This document shows positions 10,164 to 24,144 of a stretch of 64,000 bases of DNA, piece after piece. Made by a program: the position numbers and the translations under genes. This DNA comes from Sweltsa coloradensis (Eukaryota; Arthropoda; Insecta; Plecoptera; Chloroperlidae): the NCBI GenBank assembly GCA_024449915.1, contig JAMZAV010000639.1, positions 302,718 to 366,717 on the forward strand, written 5' to 3'. Below the pieces are notes generated by a model that did not search any database, was not told the origin of the DNA, and worked only from the letters and a program-made list of their open reading frames with translations. The first letter of the stretch is position 1. Every line of letters starts with the position of its first letter.

Positions 10164-13100
10164 TCGAACCCCTTTGAAAATTAAATTAAGGAAAAACATT
10201 CAACATTTTTAATTTTTTTAAAAAAATTAGTATTTTTTAAAAATTTGGGTTTAAAGGAAAAGGGGGGGGTTTGTTTTTTTTAAAATTTTTAATAAGAACA
10301 AGAAAACTTTAGGGTGTTTTTTTTGGAAGCAAAAATAATTTGGGTAATTGGGGTTAAAAACCTTTTTTAAGGTTTTTTCCTTCCAACCAAAAAATATGGA
10401 AGAATATTTTGGTAACATTAAAAATTAAATTTAGGTAAATAAAAACTAAATTTTTTTTTTCCGTTTTTCAAATTTTAAAAAATTTCGGCCAATCCCCCCC
10501 AAAAAACGGGGAAAACAATTATTTTTAAATCTTTGAAAAAAAATTTTTGATTTTTTTTTAAAGGCCCCTTTACTAAGTTCAAATAAAAATCAAATTTTTT
10601 TAGGTAATATTTTAAAATTTTAGTGTTTTTAACAAAAAGGATTTATTTAAATTTTTAAAATTTTTTAATTTTGTTTTATAAGTAAATGATTTTAATAGAG
10701 TTTCAAACCCCAAACCTTTTTGGAAAAAAAAATTTTTTTTTGTGGAAAATATTTAAACTTTAAAAAAAATTCGTTTTGTAAATTTTTGGACCCGGGGGTT
10801 TTTGACCGGGGAAGAGTTTTGAAAGCAATTTTTTGGCCGGGGGCCAAAAAACTAAAAACCCCCCCCTTGTTGTAAAAGTGGAAAGTATTCAGGGGAAAAA
10901 TTGGGGCCTGAAAATGTGGGGCTTTTCCGGCCGGGGAGGGGAAGCAATCAGTCCGGGGCCGAACTCCCCCCCCTCCCTTTGGTTTGGCCCGGGAGGGGGG
11001 GGGGAAAAGGGGAAGGGGGCTCGGGGCCCGGGAGGGAACCGGTCAGCCCGGGTCCCGAACCAAACCGAAGAACCTTTTGGGGTTCGGGGGGGGGGGAACA
11101 CCCCTCTCGGCGGAATTTGTTTTCGCCCGAGAAGTAACCCCTGGGCCCACGGGTATAGCAGCCAACCCCTCCCGATTTTTGCAAAAAAACCAAATTTTTT
11201 AAGAAATTTTAGAAACCCAAACCTCCAAAAAAATTCCCCAAAAAACCCTTTTTTTTTTAAAAAAAAAATTAAACTAATCCTTTAAAGAAAAGGGAAAACA
11301 ATCTTTGGGGGGCTTTTTTTAAGTTTCCCTTAATTTTTGGAATCCCCAAAAGCAAGGGGTATTTTTTTTTACCAAAAGTTTTGGTAGATTGTAATTAGTT
11401 GGAAATAGATTTTTAATATAATAAAATATATTTTTAAGTTATATTTTTACGGAAATAATCACGCAGGGTTTTTTAAAAAAAAATTTTTAAATTTAAAAAC
11501 TTCAACTTTTTTCCAAGACTAGGCTTCCATTTCAAGAAATTTGGGTATAAAACAAAAAATAAAAAATATATATATATATTAATATATATATAAAATATAT
11601 TATATATATATATAATATAAATTTCCCACATTATATAAAAAAAAACCTTTTCTCAAAAAAAAATTTACGTTTTTTTAAATTTAAATGGGGGTTTTTCGTA
11701 AGCCGGGAGATATGTTAGTCGTGTCGTGATTTAATAATGATTTGAAAATGCCCCAATTTTTAAAATAACAATGTACAGCTACTTTGATTTTTCATTAAAA
11801 GAAAGAGACTATATTTGGTGCATTTTGGTGAATGTTAGCCGTTCCCGTTACCCCTGCCCCTGGGGGAAAAAAGGGGGGGTTTCGATTTTTTATGTAAAAA
11901 AAATAAAAAAATAAATAAATTTTATTTAAGAGCCCTGCCCACCATTTTATTTAATTTGATTTTCAGTGGGGGATTTTAATCAAAGCGACCAACCAAACCC
12001 TGAAAAGGCCCCCGACGCAATGGGCGAGTGGCGATAACCAACCAAAGTTTCGATTTTTTAATGGGAAAAATAAGCAATCAGGGGTATGACATTGCAAAAA
12101 CCCGCGAATAAACCGCCAGAATCAAAAAGGCCCAATTTCCCAAAAACAACTCTAAAATTTTTATTATGTGCCTTTGCTGGGACGGCTAAAAGTACCTTTT
12201 TACAAACCCCCAAAGACAAGAACTGTTTGGATTAAAGCCCCAAATCAGAATTTTAAAAACTTCGGGGCCTTTTTTAGCGGGAATCAAACCCCTTTGGCCC
12301 TTCTGCTTTGGGAAGCAGATACGCAAACAAAAAAGCCCAAAAGAGCCATTTTTAATTTCTACCATGTTGCTTTACCAGTAAAAAATAAAAACATGTGCAA
12401 CCCCGGGTTTTTCATTAGGGCTAAAATTTTTTTGGATATTTCGAGTTTCTTTTTAAAAAAATCTCCCAAAAAAATTCGAAAGAGGCATTTAAAATCAATC
12501 CAACTTTTTAAATGAAATGAAAAAGGCACGGGGCTAAATGTTAAAAATATTTTTTTTGAATGTGAGCCCAATCACCTAATACCGTGATGAACATATTTAA
12601 AGTTTTAGGGGAAAAGTTTTTAAACATTTTCGGATATTTAAACGTTTTAAATTTTTTTCCCCGCGCATTTTTTTTAAAACGATTTGCAACATTCTTTTCA
12701 CTTTTAAATTTTTTTAACAATTAGCTTGTTATTTTATGCTTTTTTTGGTCTTCTAAAAGGGTTTAAAACTTTTGGGTTGACGATTTTTCAAAAAATTTAA
12801 ATTATTATTAAAAGTAAAAAAAAAAAAAATAGTTAAAAAATATATTTTTAAACAATAGCCCCATATTTTTTTAAAATTTTGATAGAGTAAAATAGATATA
12901 ATTATAAAAATATCCCAAAATAGTAAGTTTATTCATCACTTAGTATGGGGGGTTTTGCTTATAGGGGGGGAATTGACTTTAGCCCCCTTTTTCCCCCGCC
13001 AATGTTTTAAAAAAAATGTAAGTTAAAAATTTTTCCCAAAACCCAAATCAAGAGAACAAAATATTTTTAGCGCATCTTTTCCAAGCACTTTTAGAAAAAT

Positions 13101-16100
13101 AAAAAAAGAAAAGTATTCGTCTCGTGTTCCCCTTTTGGGAAAAAAAATTTTCATAATATATAAAAACCCTAGTATAAATATAATATAAAATAAAAATTAA
13201 AAATTAAAAAAAATTGTCAACCCCCCCAAACTACGCTCTTGACATGTTTTAACTTACTGTGCGGGGGTTCGACCCGGGTTTTTCCCCCAAAATTTAATTT
13301 GTCCTGACCGAAAAACTGAAAAATTTTAACGATAAATAATGTAATTTTCGTTTTTTTTTTCCCGTTTTTCCTTTATGAAAAAACAAAAATTAAAATACCC
13401 CCCAAAAAAAAAAAATTTAAAAAAAAAAAACATAAACCCGGGAAAAGGAAAAAATTTCCAATTTTTTTTCCCCCATTTTTGCAAAAAAAGTCCCAGGGCC
13501 TTTTCGTTTGTGCCATATTGTCGGTGGCCACGAGACCTAAGACCATTTTACTGTGTAAAAATTTTCGGTCAACGTTTTTTGAAAAAAAATTAAATTGGGA
13601 GATTTATTTTGACGTTAAGGGTTGGTAAGGGACACAAACCCAATTTTGAAAACATAAATTAAACGAAAGAGAAATTTTTGGGGGGAAAGACTTTACCAAA
13701 CCAAAAGACAAAAATTTTTTCCCTCGATTTTACGGGCCTTTAATAGGTTGTTTTGGGGGGGGCTTTGAAGCCCAAAAAAAGGTGAGAGGCCACAGGTCCT
13801 GTGGGACGGCGAGACTACTGATACAATAATTTATTAATTTTGAACTGGCCGTACATTCTGTTTTTTTTACAAAACATCTGTTTTAAAAACTTTTATGCCC
13901 CCCAAAAAAGGGAAAAAAACCATTCACATTTTTTTTTAAAAAGGGGTGCGAAATTTTACCGCTGTGGAAAATTATAAAATTTTGAACGGTGCGGCCCCAC
14001 AATTTTGTTATTTTTTAAATTTTTTAAACAGTAAATTTTTTCAATAAATTTTTAAATAAAAATAGGGGCAGAAAAAATTTTTTATTTAAAAAAAAATTTA
14101 AAAATTTAAAAAATTTGTAACGTTTTGCTTTGACGGGGAATTAAAACAAAATGATTGCAAACATGTGACAACGGGGCCAAAACCCCTAAACAGCACAAAA
14201 ACTAGTCCCGGTTAAATAAAAGCCCTTACATTTTGCAGAAAATTTTTCTAGACCATTACATTTAAAGGGGTTTAAAATCATTTTTACAAAACAAACGTAT
14301 AAGGGCAGCTTTCCCCTTAAAACCAAACCGGTAGGTTGCCCTTTATTATACAAGTATTATTTTTAACAATTTGAATGAAAATTTCTGAAAATTTATACCA
14401 TCCCTACGTACCCAAGAAAAACAAAACATTATTTACTAAAAATTTTTTATATTTAAAAACGCCTGAAATAAAAAAATTTATATATTAAAATTTAAAAAAA
14501 GGGCGGGTCTAAAGTGTCACACGCCCACAACCCACACGTCAAAAACGTCACACGCACACGTCACACGCAAACGTCCAAAACAGTGGAAATGACGTAGGGG
14601 ACGCAAACACCACGATCTTGACGGACTTTTTGTTTTTTGGGGGGCTTTCATGACAAATTTAATTTACGTTTTTTTTGTGATAAATTTATATTTTGGGTTT
14701 GGCCCGTACACAAACTCCCAGGCTAGGGTTCTTTTATAAAGGGCACGGCCACTGTTTTTTAAAACAATACCCGAAGGGAAAATGGTTGATACATCGTGTT
14801 TGGCCGGCGGGGCGGCGGCTGATAGGAAAAAACAAGACCTGTGGTGGGGTTCAAACCCCGGGGATGGGAGGCCCACGGTTTTTCACGTTGTTGGGGTTTC
14901 GAACCCAGGGTTTGGGGATTCACGGTGTCCGTCCCCACATCAATAAACCTTTGAAAAAACCCCTTTTTTTGGGTTAATTTTTTTATTTTGGGCTACAGAA
15001 AAAGTTTTTCTTTTAACCGAAAATTGGGTAGCAAATAAAAAGGGGAAAAACTCAATTTGATAGGGTTTGGGTTTAGAATATATTTTTTAGGATAAAAAAC
15101 AAAATATGTTTTTCCTACGTTTAGGGCCTGTACTGGGTTATTTTTCCCAAAACACGCCCAAACCCTTAAATAATTCATTGTTGTATTTTTCATGTTTTTA
15201 AAACTGAAACCCCAAACACCCAACAAAATCCCTTTATAAATAATTTTTCATGTACAACATGGGGAATAATTTTTAGTTTAAGGCTATTGACCGGGGTTTT
15301 TCTATTTTCCAAAATATGCTAAAAAGTTCAAAAAATAGTGAATGGCTTTAAAACCTAGCTTTTTAAAAAAAAATAAAAAATTTTTTTTTAAATTTTTTCG
15401 GATCCGGTACACGGCCAATATACCCACCTCAAAATTTTACAATTTTCAATTCTCCAAGACACACCATTAAACCGTAGGGTGTTGTGTTTTTGTGACTTTC
15501 TTTTTTCAACTTTTTTTTTCTATGGAAAGACAGAGAGAAAAAATATTTTTTTTAACAACTTTTTTCCCCTGCGAATTTTTTGGTTTGGCGGTACAAATGG
15601 GTAAAAAATCCCGCCAAAAAAAAAATTTCGCAAGAAAGACGTTGTTAAAAAAAATATTTTTTCTCTCAGTTTTTCCATAGAAAAACAGTTAAAAGAAGGG
15701 TAACAAAAACACAACACCCTACTTTGAATTGGTCCCTTTGGCAAATTTGAATTGTAAATTATTTTGAGGGGTTTTATTTTTCCCCTTTGTACCGGAAAAA
15801 AAAAAATTTTGAAAAAAATATTTTTGTTTTTCAAAAATAGCCAGGTTTCAAAGCCATTCACTATTTTTTGATTTGGAAAGATATTTTGGAAAATAGAAAA
15901 ACGCGGTCCAAAAAGCCTTAAAATTTAAAAGTTATCACTGATTTTTAAAAAAACCAAACTTAAAATTAAAAATTTGCACCCCGGGGATGAAAATAAGTTT
16001 TTCTTTATTGGAAAAGGCTATACGAACTTTAAGGGGGTGTCATGCAAGACTCCCTGAAGTTTTTGGGTTTTTGGGTTGGGGAGAACATGCTTTTAAAACC

Positions 16101-18436
16101 CGAACCCCAAATCAATTTTTGTGGGTCCCTGAAAGCGGGCGTCTTAAAATTGACGAAAAAAGTTTAGTTTTTTTGGGTTTATGATTACCACCCTAGGGCT
16201 TAAAAAAAAAATTAGGCGCGTTTTTGCGGAAGGGGTTGGGTTTAAAAGGGCTTACAACCTGAAAAATTTTTTTAAAATTACCTTTCAAATTTAAATTTTT
16301 TTCCCTGGTAAAAAATCGATAATTGAAGTTTATACATATATGTTTCCCAAAATGTATTAAACCCAAATTAATAATACTTTTTTCAAAACAAAATGATTTT
16401 TTTTAAAATTAAAAGGGTCGTAGTCCTATTGACGTCCCTCCCTATTTTGCGTTTTGTTTTTTTCTATGACGCCGAGGGACGAACCCTCCCAAATTTGCAT
16501 GCATTTATTTTGGGTTTACCAAAATTGTCATGCACATTTCAAAGCCCGCCAAAATGGGGCCCAAAAGATCAAAAAGAAACATTGTTTTTTTTTTTTTTTT
16601 TTGTTTTTAGATGAATTTTTTTTGTTCCTTTTTATCCCTTAGGGCCGATTTTGGCGGCAGGCTTTTAAATGTTTCATTGAAATTTTTTTTGAAAAATTTT
16701 GATACGGGTTTTGCAAAAGTTTGATACGAGGTTTTTTTAAAAAGTAAAAATACGAGGGGGTTTCAAATGTAGATACGAGGTTTTTCCCAAAAGTGATACG
16801 AGGTTTTTCCCCTTAGGTATGGGATTCTCGCAAAAAGGGGGGATAGAGAAAGTTTTTTGGGGACCCCCGGGGAAAAAAAGAAAGTGGCCCCCAAAACTTT
16901 TCGAGAGTTTAACATTTACAAACCCCGGGACCCCCCACCAAAAGAATTCACTGCTTAGCTTAAAGGGCGAACTTTTTTGTTGATCAATTTCCCCTTTTCT
17001 CCCTCCCTTTTTTAACCCCCCCCCCATTTAATTTTTTTTTCTATTTTATGGTATACGCGCAGCCAAAAAATAATTTTGGTTTGTTGTTTTTTTGCCCCTG
17101 GGTTTTGGGGGTTTTTTTTTTTACTATCCTAGTTTATAAGAAATTGTAACCCGGTTTTTTTAAAGATTTTTATTCATACTCTCTTTTTATATTTAAATGA
17201 ATATTAAAAAAAAATTAAATATTTAAAGCAAAACTTTAAAAATCAATGTTTAATTAAAACTTCCTCCCCTTTATTTATCCAAGGATCCCTCATCTCAATT
17301 TCCTGAGGGAAATTGAATTCATTACAGAGAAAGCCGGTAGTTTACCAAAAACGGCTAACGTGTTTTGAAGGTTTGTCTAGGTTTTTTTAAACTCAGGGCC
17401 CTCAACGAAGTCGTTAAAGACACTCCTCACTCACTCTGGCCCTTCCCTTTAACCCCCAAAAGGTCGAGTCCTCGTTTGATAAATGCAATCGTTCGCTATG
17501 GAAATTCTTGTTTACGCAATTGGGAATAACCACTGCCTTCCCTTAAAAATGTTTGTCGGGGGCTCCTCGTTCCCCGACGAAAATCTAGGGGGCAGTGGCA
17601 ATAAAAATTAAGAAAAAAAAGTGAATAGTAGTGAAACGTAGAGGAAAAAAACGATATTGTTCCCGTCGTTCATGCGAAAAAAAGGGGGTAAAAATTTTAG
17701 CCGTTTAATATCTTAAAATATGTTTAAATCATGATCGATTTTTTTTCCCAATTTTATATATAAAATCGAAATTTTTATTTTAAGCGGGATGCAAACCCCA
17801 AACCCCCAATCAAAAATCGGGTTTTTCAATAGGGTTTCCCCGGGGCAACACCGGTCAAAAACCGGTTTCCCCTTTTTTCTTAAAACCCAATATTTATTTT
17901 TGACCTTTTGGTTTCCCAAATCCAAATTAAAACTTTTTTAAAAAAAGTGATAAGCCTTTTTAATGAATCTTGTTACTGAAAAAATGCTTTGCAAAATTTA
18001 AAAAAAAAAACACTCGATTTTGTTGGGCGTTTTAAAACTTTTAATAGTAAAACCTGTTGAAACGAAATGCGGTGGACCCGTAAGCATTTTTTTTTCGCTG
18101 CATCAGCTTTGAGCCCTGAGTTTCTTTCAACGTTTTTTTTAGCATTTTTTTCCAAAAATAGGTGCAGCTACATTCCGCATGTGTTTTTTTTGTCGAACTT
18201 GCACTAATTTTTCCCAGAAAATTTCCCGTTCTAAAAACCGTTGCAGTTTTTCATCGAAAATTGAGTGTGTGCAGCAACAACAAACATCCTGTCCCTTTTT
18301 AAATTTGGTTGGGGACCTTTTTAACCTAAAAAAATTCCCGGCACTGTAAAGAATATTTCATTTCCACAATTTATCTCTTGTTTTCCGAAACCATAACCTT
18401 TGGGATCCAAAAAAACCCCCGTTTTCCGGGGGAGCC
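10164..18436. repeat. Second, corrupted copy of the 8.1 kb block
   Basis: It follows 2061-10163 in order: the CpG patch as runs of G and C (about 10.9-11.2 kb), SINE A (about 11.9-12.35 kb), the heptamer array (about 14.5 kb), the TTAA foldback (about 15.27-15.92 kb), family X (about 16.4-16.95 kb) and the 60-nt hairpin (about 17.53-17.6 kb). Differences are not ordinary mutations: isolated bases are replaced by copies of their neighbours and homopolymers are lengthened throughout. This points to an unpolished or low-coverage consensus. Frames here translate to K, F, G and P-rich strings and should not be annotated. The copy may be a false duplication or a real one that could not be polished. 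Confidence 0.85.
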
Positions 18437-21360
18437 ATAGATTTCCTCGCAAAACAAGATGAAAAATTTATCTTCAATCATATTTTTTGAAAAAACAAAT
18501 CACAAAAAAAAAACAATATTAAAAACCCAAATTTTCATTTTTGTTTGTATTAAAAAAAAATAACTTTTTTTGTTTTCCTTGAAAAAAAATCATAAGGTAC
18601 AAAATGGGTTTTGAAAATATTTCGTTTTCCAAAAAAATTTTCTAATGTTAATCTCCGGGGCCTTGATTTTCCAAGCTTTTTTTTGATAAATAAGGGTAAA
18701 TAAAATTCCCAAAGGTTTAAAATTGATAAACCATTTAAAAAAAAACTTAAGTCGTAAGGCGGGCCTGGGGTTCGAGTCCCTGTCCACTTGCAAGTCTCAT
18801 TGAGGGCTGTGGGTCATATCTAACTCCTTTTGCCGTTAAATCAACATTTTCAAAAGTCGGGTTTTTTTAAGTATACGATGAGTTGATGACAAAACCCGCA
18901 AAAATACCAACCCAGATTCCCATTTGTCTAAAAATAAACCCTTTTTGGGTTGCAATTGAGCACTTTCGAAAAGGGTAAATTAGAAGGGGAAAAGTTTAAC
19001 CAAACCTCACCCCTCGTTTGTGTTTGAGTGTTTAAAAAAGTGTGGTATTATTTGAGTTAATTGAATCTCAAAATCTGTGTTTTTTGCACTCAGTATGTTT
19101 TCTGGAAGCCAATGCCAACCCCGCAAACATAGTAGAAGGGGCCAATGAGTAAAGAGTAGATTTCAGTACGGTGTTGCGCGCACTATACCGGGGAAAACCT
19201 TTTCGGAACGGTTTCAAAAAAAACCTGCCCCAAAAAGGTTCGTTCCCGTTCAAAGCCCAGTTTGTGCGTGTGCACATTTTCCGAGTGTCAAAAAATTTAG
19301 AAAGCCCCCTTAACTTCAAAGCATCTTAGTTTTAAATTCAAAAAAAAGTTTTTAAATTCTAAGGGAAAACCAAAAAATAGTCGAGGCAAAAAAAACCAAA
19401 AAACGGTTTTAAATTTACTGAAGTAGATAAGCGTAGGTTGATTTCGGGAACAAAATTTAAATTTTTTTTAAATTAAAAAAAATACAATTAGGGGAAATTT
19501 GGCTAATAAAAAGATTTTTTTTAAAACTTCGGGTTTTTTTTGTATTTTTTTTTGGGGAAACGTTTTGAAAATTTTTTAAAAAAACCCAAAGCACATTTTC
19601 TGTTTGTTTTGGTTTTTAAAAGTTTTCCATCAAGTATTCTCGCTTCGTTCACTTTGTATGGTAATTGTTAATACATATACTAAATACATTAATCAAGGTT
19701 TGCATAATGTTTACCTCAACAAACTTTTGTCTTGCTTATTTGCGCTTATTTGCCTCGTTTTTTATTTAATAATTTCCGTTAAGCATTATAACCCTGGCAG
19801 GAGGTTTTGGGAGGGGGTGTTCCTTTTTTAAAAGGGGGAAATGGTCTGTACCACGTAGTGGACTCAAATTTTCTTGTCCCGGGGTGTTGAACAAGACAGG
19901 GTTTAAAAAAATTTTTTTACCATAAACACATTACGTTTTACGACCACCAAGAACCAATCTGACACCATGTTATTAGGAATTGAAGTTATGCACACGTTAC
20001 TTTATTATTGTTTGTTGAGGAAATTGACATTTTACGCTCCATTTTTTTGTTGATGCCTAAAAAAAAAAAGGTAGCAAACGAAGTTATGGTTTAAATTTTT
20101 CCCTATTCCCAAACAAAAACTAGGTTATTATAAGCGATCAATCGAATGTTATCCAAGGTTCTACAACAGGGCCTTCGAAATTCAAATTCAATTTGGGGAA
20201 CGGTTTTAAAGGTAATATTTGCTTTCTCAACATTCTAATGACTTTTATTTTTATGCTATTCTCAATTGGGAAAGAAAAAAAAAATTGGGGAAAAGCTATT
20301 TTTTTAAAACAAAAGTTTTCAGTTATTTTAAGGAAAAAAAAAAATTTATTTTTTATTTTACACCCATTCCCTCGCCCTGGGAAAGTTTAACGAGAAAAAC
20401 CCAAACCAAACCCGAGACTAAAAAGGGACTCTCAATTAACCTTCCAATGGGCATAAAAGACTTCAAAAAACCAAAAATTTTACTTTCCCATTTTTAAAAC
20501 GAAAGACAGGTGCGTTTTTCTTCTCGGTAACTGGAACTGGGTTAATTGTGATCAAAACAATACACTTTTTTGCTTAGAGTGATTGTGATGGCGTTGCTCG
20601 CCTTTTAAGTTGAAGCAATTAAGACAGTTCGATGAAACTTGGTGTTTTTTCATAGTCAAGTAGCTTCGCCTAAACAACGTCCTTTTTTTAAATGCCCCTT
20701 TAATTTAAAATAATTTGGAAATTCAAAAATGAGAAAAACATCTATTTTTGTAAGGTTTCTTTTCAAAAAAATGTGGTTTAAAGTTTCTGTGGCCTTTGTT
20801 GGGCTGGGAAGTTTTTTCCCTTTAAAAAATGAGGGGAGGGAGGGTTTTTATTCCCATTTAACACCCCGTCTTTTATGGACACGCTACTTATGCCACGTGA
20901 AGGAATTATTTTTCAATCGATTTTTAGGAAGGAAAAATAAAAATGCCTTTTGGGGATCTGAGGATAAAAGGGAGCGGGTACAAGCCTCTCTCAAATTTAT
21001 CAGGAAAAAACTCCCCATATTTCCCCCCAAAAAAGAGAATTTTTTAAAGCTGGTTGAAAAATTTAGTTTGGGGAAAAACACATGTGCCGAAATGACATTA
21101 AAATATAAAAGAACTTGGGCTTTTTGGAAAAAAATTGTGTGTTTTCTTTCTAAAGTATTTGTATTTTAAATTTTTCCCAATTTTCCACTCGTCACCTCCA
21201 CCAGGGGAAACGTGATAAAAATTTTTGAATACTTTTTGACGATCTAGTTTTTAAAAATTTGAAAAATTTTTTTTTTCCCTTTATTTATTTTTATTTTATT
21301 ATTATTATTTTTTTATTTTTTTTAAAAAATTAAAAAGGGAAATTTGATTTAGGGGTGTGT
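18437..21360. other. Unique segment with patchy low-quality base calls
   Basis: There is no counterpart elsewhere in the window. Homopolymer-inflated stretches (for example about 18.45-18.75 kb, 19.3-19.6 kb and 20.7-21.3 kb) alternate with normal-looking ones (about 19.62-19.80 kb and 20.5-20.68 kb). A B-box-like GGGTTCGAGTCCC near 18770 suggests a tRNA-derived SINE head whose remainder is unreadable. A 146-codon frame at 20729-21169 is rich in K and F and is treated as an artefact. Confidence 0.6.
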
Positions 21361-24069
21361 TTAAAATTTATTCATTTTGAATTTCCATACAAATACTCCT
21401 CGTATTTAAATGATATTGGATCAGAGAAAGACTAAAAAGAAGTATATAATATTTAGTCATCGCATTTAGAAAAAAAAATTGTCATCTTTATCTTCAATTC
21501 ATTTTATATTGAAGTGTAATTTAGTAAAAACTTGAGACAGAAACTATAAATTATTGTTTTCGGTGCGTGTAAAATTTATGTTACTTTAATTGCCATTGTA
21601 AAAGTCGTATGCTGTAAGTTATATGAAAATGTATTTGTAATAAACTCCACTGACCATCTTGTCAAACATTAAAGTACATGGAATATGATAAGTTGTATTT
21701 TAATTAGACAATCTCGAAAATTGCCATCAAAAGAGAATATTTGCATAAATATAATCAAAAGGATGGAAGGTAACCAAAAGGAAGGTGGGGAAAACTAGTA
21801 ACCAGGAAGAATAGAAGAAGAAATCGTGAGGGAAATTAATGAAGAAAAACCTGCCACCGACAAATTATCACAAGCAGGGGAAGAAAGAAATACAAATACA
21901 AATACTTTAATGGTCACTTCGTACCTTCCTCTTTCAGTTCCTGTCAATTCATCAATATCGAACGTCATCTGAGTTTGTCTGAGATTCCTCTCTCCTGTTT
22001 GAGCCGACGACCATTCATCTACGCGCGAAACTTGAAATATCGCATCCCAGGCTACGGAATACAATGACTCCTTTCCTTATTTCCTCGACCGTTATGTTTT
22101 CATTTGCTTCCTCATTCAAGTTCGTCTGTTTACTTCCGTTCCTTGAGCGCGTTCGTTTATAAAACCAATAATTTCCAGTTTCCCTTCCTGAATACGCGAA
22201 TAATTTCTTCAAACGTAAATACTTGAGTATGCAATAGCCATGAAAAAGAAGAATAACAAGCTAAACAACAATCCCACATGTGATGTATAGCCCTGACCTA
22301 CCGTTGCTCGCAGGGTTTCACGATAGGTTGTTTACACGTTCTGCGCTACAAATCAATCATTCACACGTCGATATGTAATTTTCTTATTTGTTCACTGACG
22401 TTGAAGCAAATCTAGATAATTCTGGGTAATAGCAAATATGACACATAAAAGTTCGTCATACAAATTCCTACAGGGGGAAATCTTTTATAAATACTACCTG
22501 TATACATACACATTCTAAACTAAGTGACAGGCCATGTTGTTTGATGTCAATGTCGTCGTTTTGCTCCAACGACCTTGGTTCATTGACGTTTTCATGGTTT
22601 AATTTAAGCGTTTTTGCGCTCTCGTAACTTTATGACATTCTCCACTTTCGACATTTTACTGCATCAGCTGCATCTTATATATTTAAAAAAAAAACGCAAA
22701 GAATGTTAAGTTAATGGCTGCATATTGCGGCCCCCCAACTAATGCGGGGGGCAAAAGGATGTTCGATTCTGAGATTGTGAATGTAGTATTTTATAACGAG
22801 TTTATAACGAGTTTTATTTCCAAGCAGGCACTCTACGACGTTGCTTGTGGTTGTGATTGATACAATTTATGACTCTTGTGCAATACAATCTTTGAATATA
22901 ATATACATCTTGAGCCGCCTTGGTAAATTTGAATTGGAAATCACTTTGAAAGTGTATACTTATTTATGGGTCGCAAAAAGAATCAGTCTCTTTTTGTTTA
23001 GAATAATGCAAAGTAGGAGGAAGAAAGTGGGACATGTCAAAGTATACCCACTGATCCATGAAAATCATATTTGACTTCCGTTTATAGGACAGAGGTTTTC
23101 ATATAAATCACCACTTTTAAAAAGCTACACAATTTTACATGCCAGTTTTTTCATACTTTTAAATGTTCGGAATTGGTAAAAATTTTCCTTACTAAATTCT
23201 AATGAAACGGTTTAAAAATCAAATTATGTATAAAAACACAAAATACACACATTTTCGGAATGTCCTGGATATTTTGTTTGCCTGTAGTAGATTCAATTTG
23301 AACATGTAAAAAGAAAAAAATATCCAAATTTATAAAATATGAAAATAAACTTTATTTTTTATTTTTTTGTTTTTAAACTTTGATATCAAATTGGGAATTT
23401 AATATTAGCATTTTTTTCTAAAAGATCAATAAAAAAATATTTTAAAATTCTAAAATTCTTTTAAAAATTCACGAATTTTAAAAAATTTTAAGTTCGAAAA
23501 CAACATGTTGTGTCCCAGCATGATATATTGCTCTATAAAATTATGTTTATGTTTTTAACGGATATCTATGATACTAAGCAATAATAACATGCAATGCAAG
23601 TTCATATTTTAATATTGTATAAATATTACACAACATTAATTTAAAAAGGTTAAGTGTGCTTCGGTTCTTCGGTTCTTACCAGTTGTGTGCAAATTTACCA
23701 AAGTGCAATTGGCTTGCTTGAGGCGATGGATTAAAATAACATAAAATAGCTCTACAAGTGCACATTATATAGACGAAATGCCTTCCAATCCCGTTGTTAG
23801 GGGAATACCCACACATTCTAAAAATAAAAGAAATGTTTAGCACTGACCTTCCTATAGTTGCTTACAATTTCATCCTACCGTGTTTTAGAGTGCGGTGTGT
23901 AGGCTGAGTTAAGCTGTTTGCAATCTACACCTTGTATAATGGCGTTGAATTGGTGTAAGTTAATGGTGATGTATAGATAAATTCTTCGCACGGTGCAGTT
24001 GTGAAATACTGCCTTAATATTATTACGACTTCAAATAATTGATTTATGTAAGTATATTACTACATCAAA
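21361..24069. other. Unassigned AT-rich DNA
   Basis: The sequence is normal in quality. Overlapping minus-strand frames at 21795-22212 contain a short NENITVEEIRKG stretch faintly like the finger region of LINE reverse transcriptases, but nothing around it continues the family. No other feature was recognised. Confidence 0.45.
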
Positions 24070-24144
24070 TTAAAAGTCGCCAACGGACGACACGATCTCC
24101 GATTCCAGACAGGCGTCTTTCAAGAACGATAAAAAGTCGATCTG
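24070..24144 (-). CDS. Candidate terminal exon, unrecognised
   Basis: A GC-richer island opens on the minus strand from CAG at 24144 to TAA at 24070, giving 24 residues that begin QIDFLSFLKDACLESEIV. Most codons end in C or G, against an AT-rich background. CAAG just upstream could be a 3' splice site, although the polypyrimidine tract is weak. The plus strand is also open here (a frame containing DSRQASFKNDKK ending at a TAA), so the strand is not certain. The minus reading is preferred for its alternating hydrophobic pattern and codon endings. No family is recognised. Confidence 0.3.
   Translation of the reverse strand, partial: QIDFLSFLKDACLESEIVSSVGDF

Noticed and set aside
10833..11285. 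Overlapping frames of up to 150 codons on both strands
   Set aside because: They lie in the corrupted copy of the CpG-rich patch; G, P and K-rich products come from inflated homopolymers and have no counterpart in the clean copy.
20729..21169. A 146-codon plus-strand frame
   Set aside because: Low-quality stretch with expanded A and T runs; K/F-rich product without motifs.
22015..22212. LINE reverse transcriptase fragment on the minus strand
   Set aside because: Only a short ITVEEIRKG-like stretch fits; the following residues do not continue the reverse transcriptase pattern.
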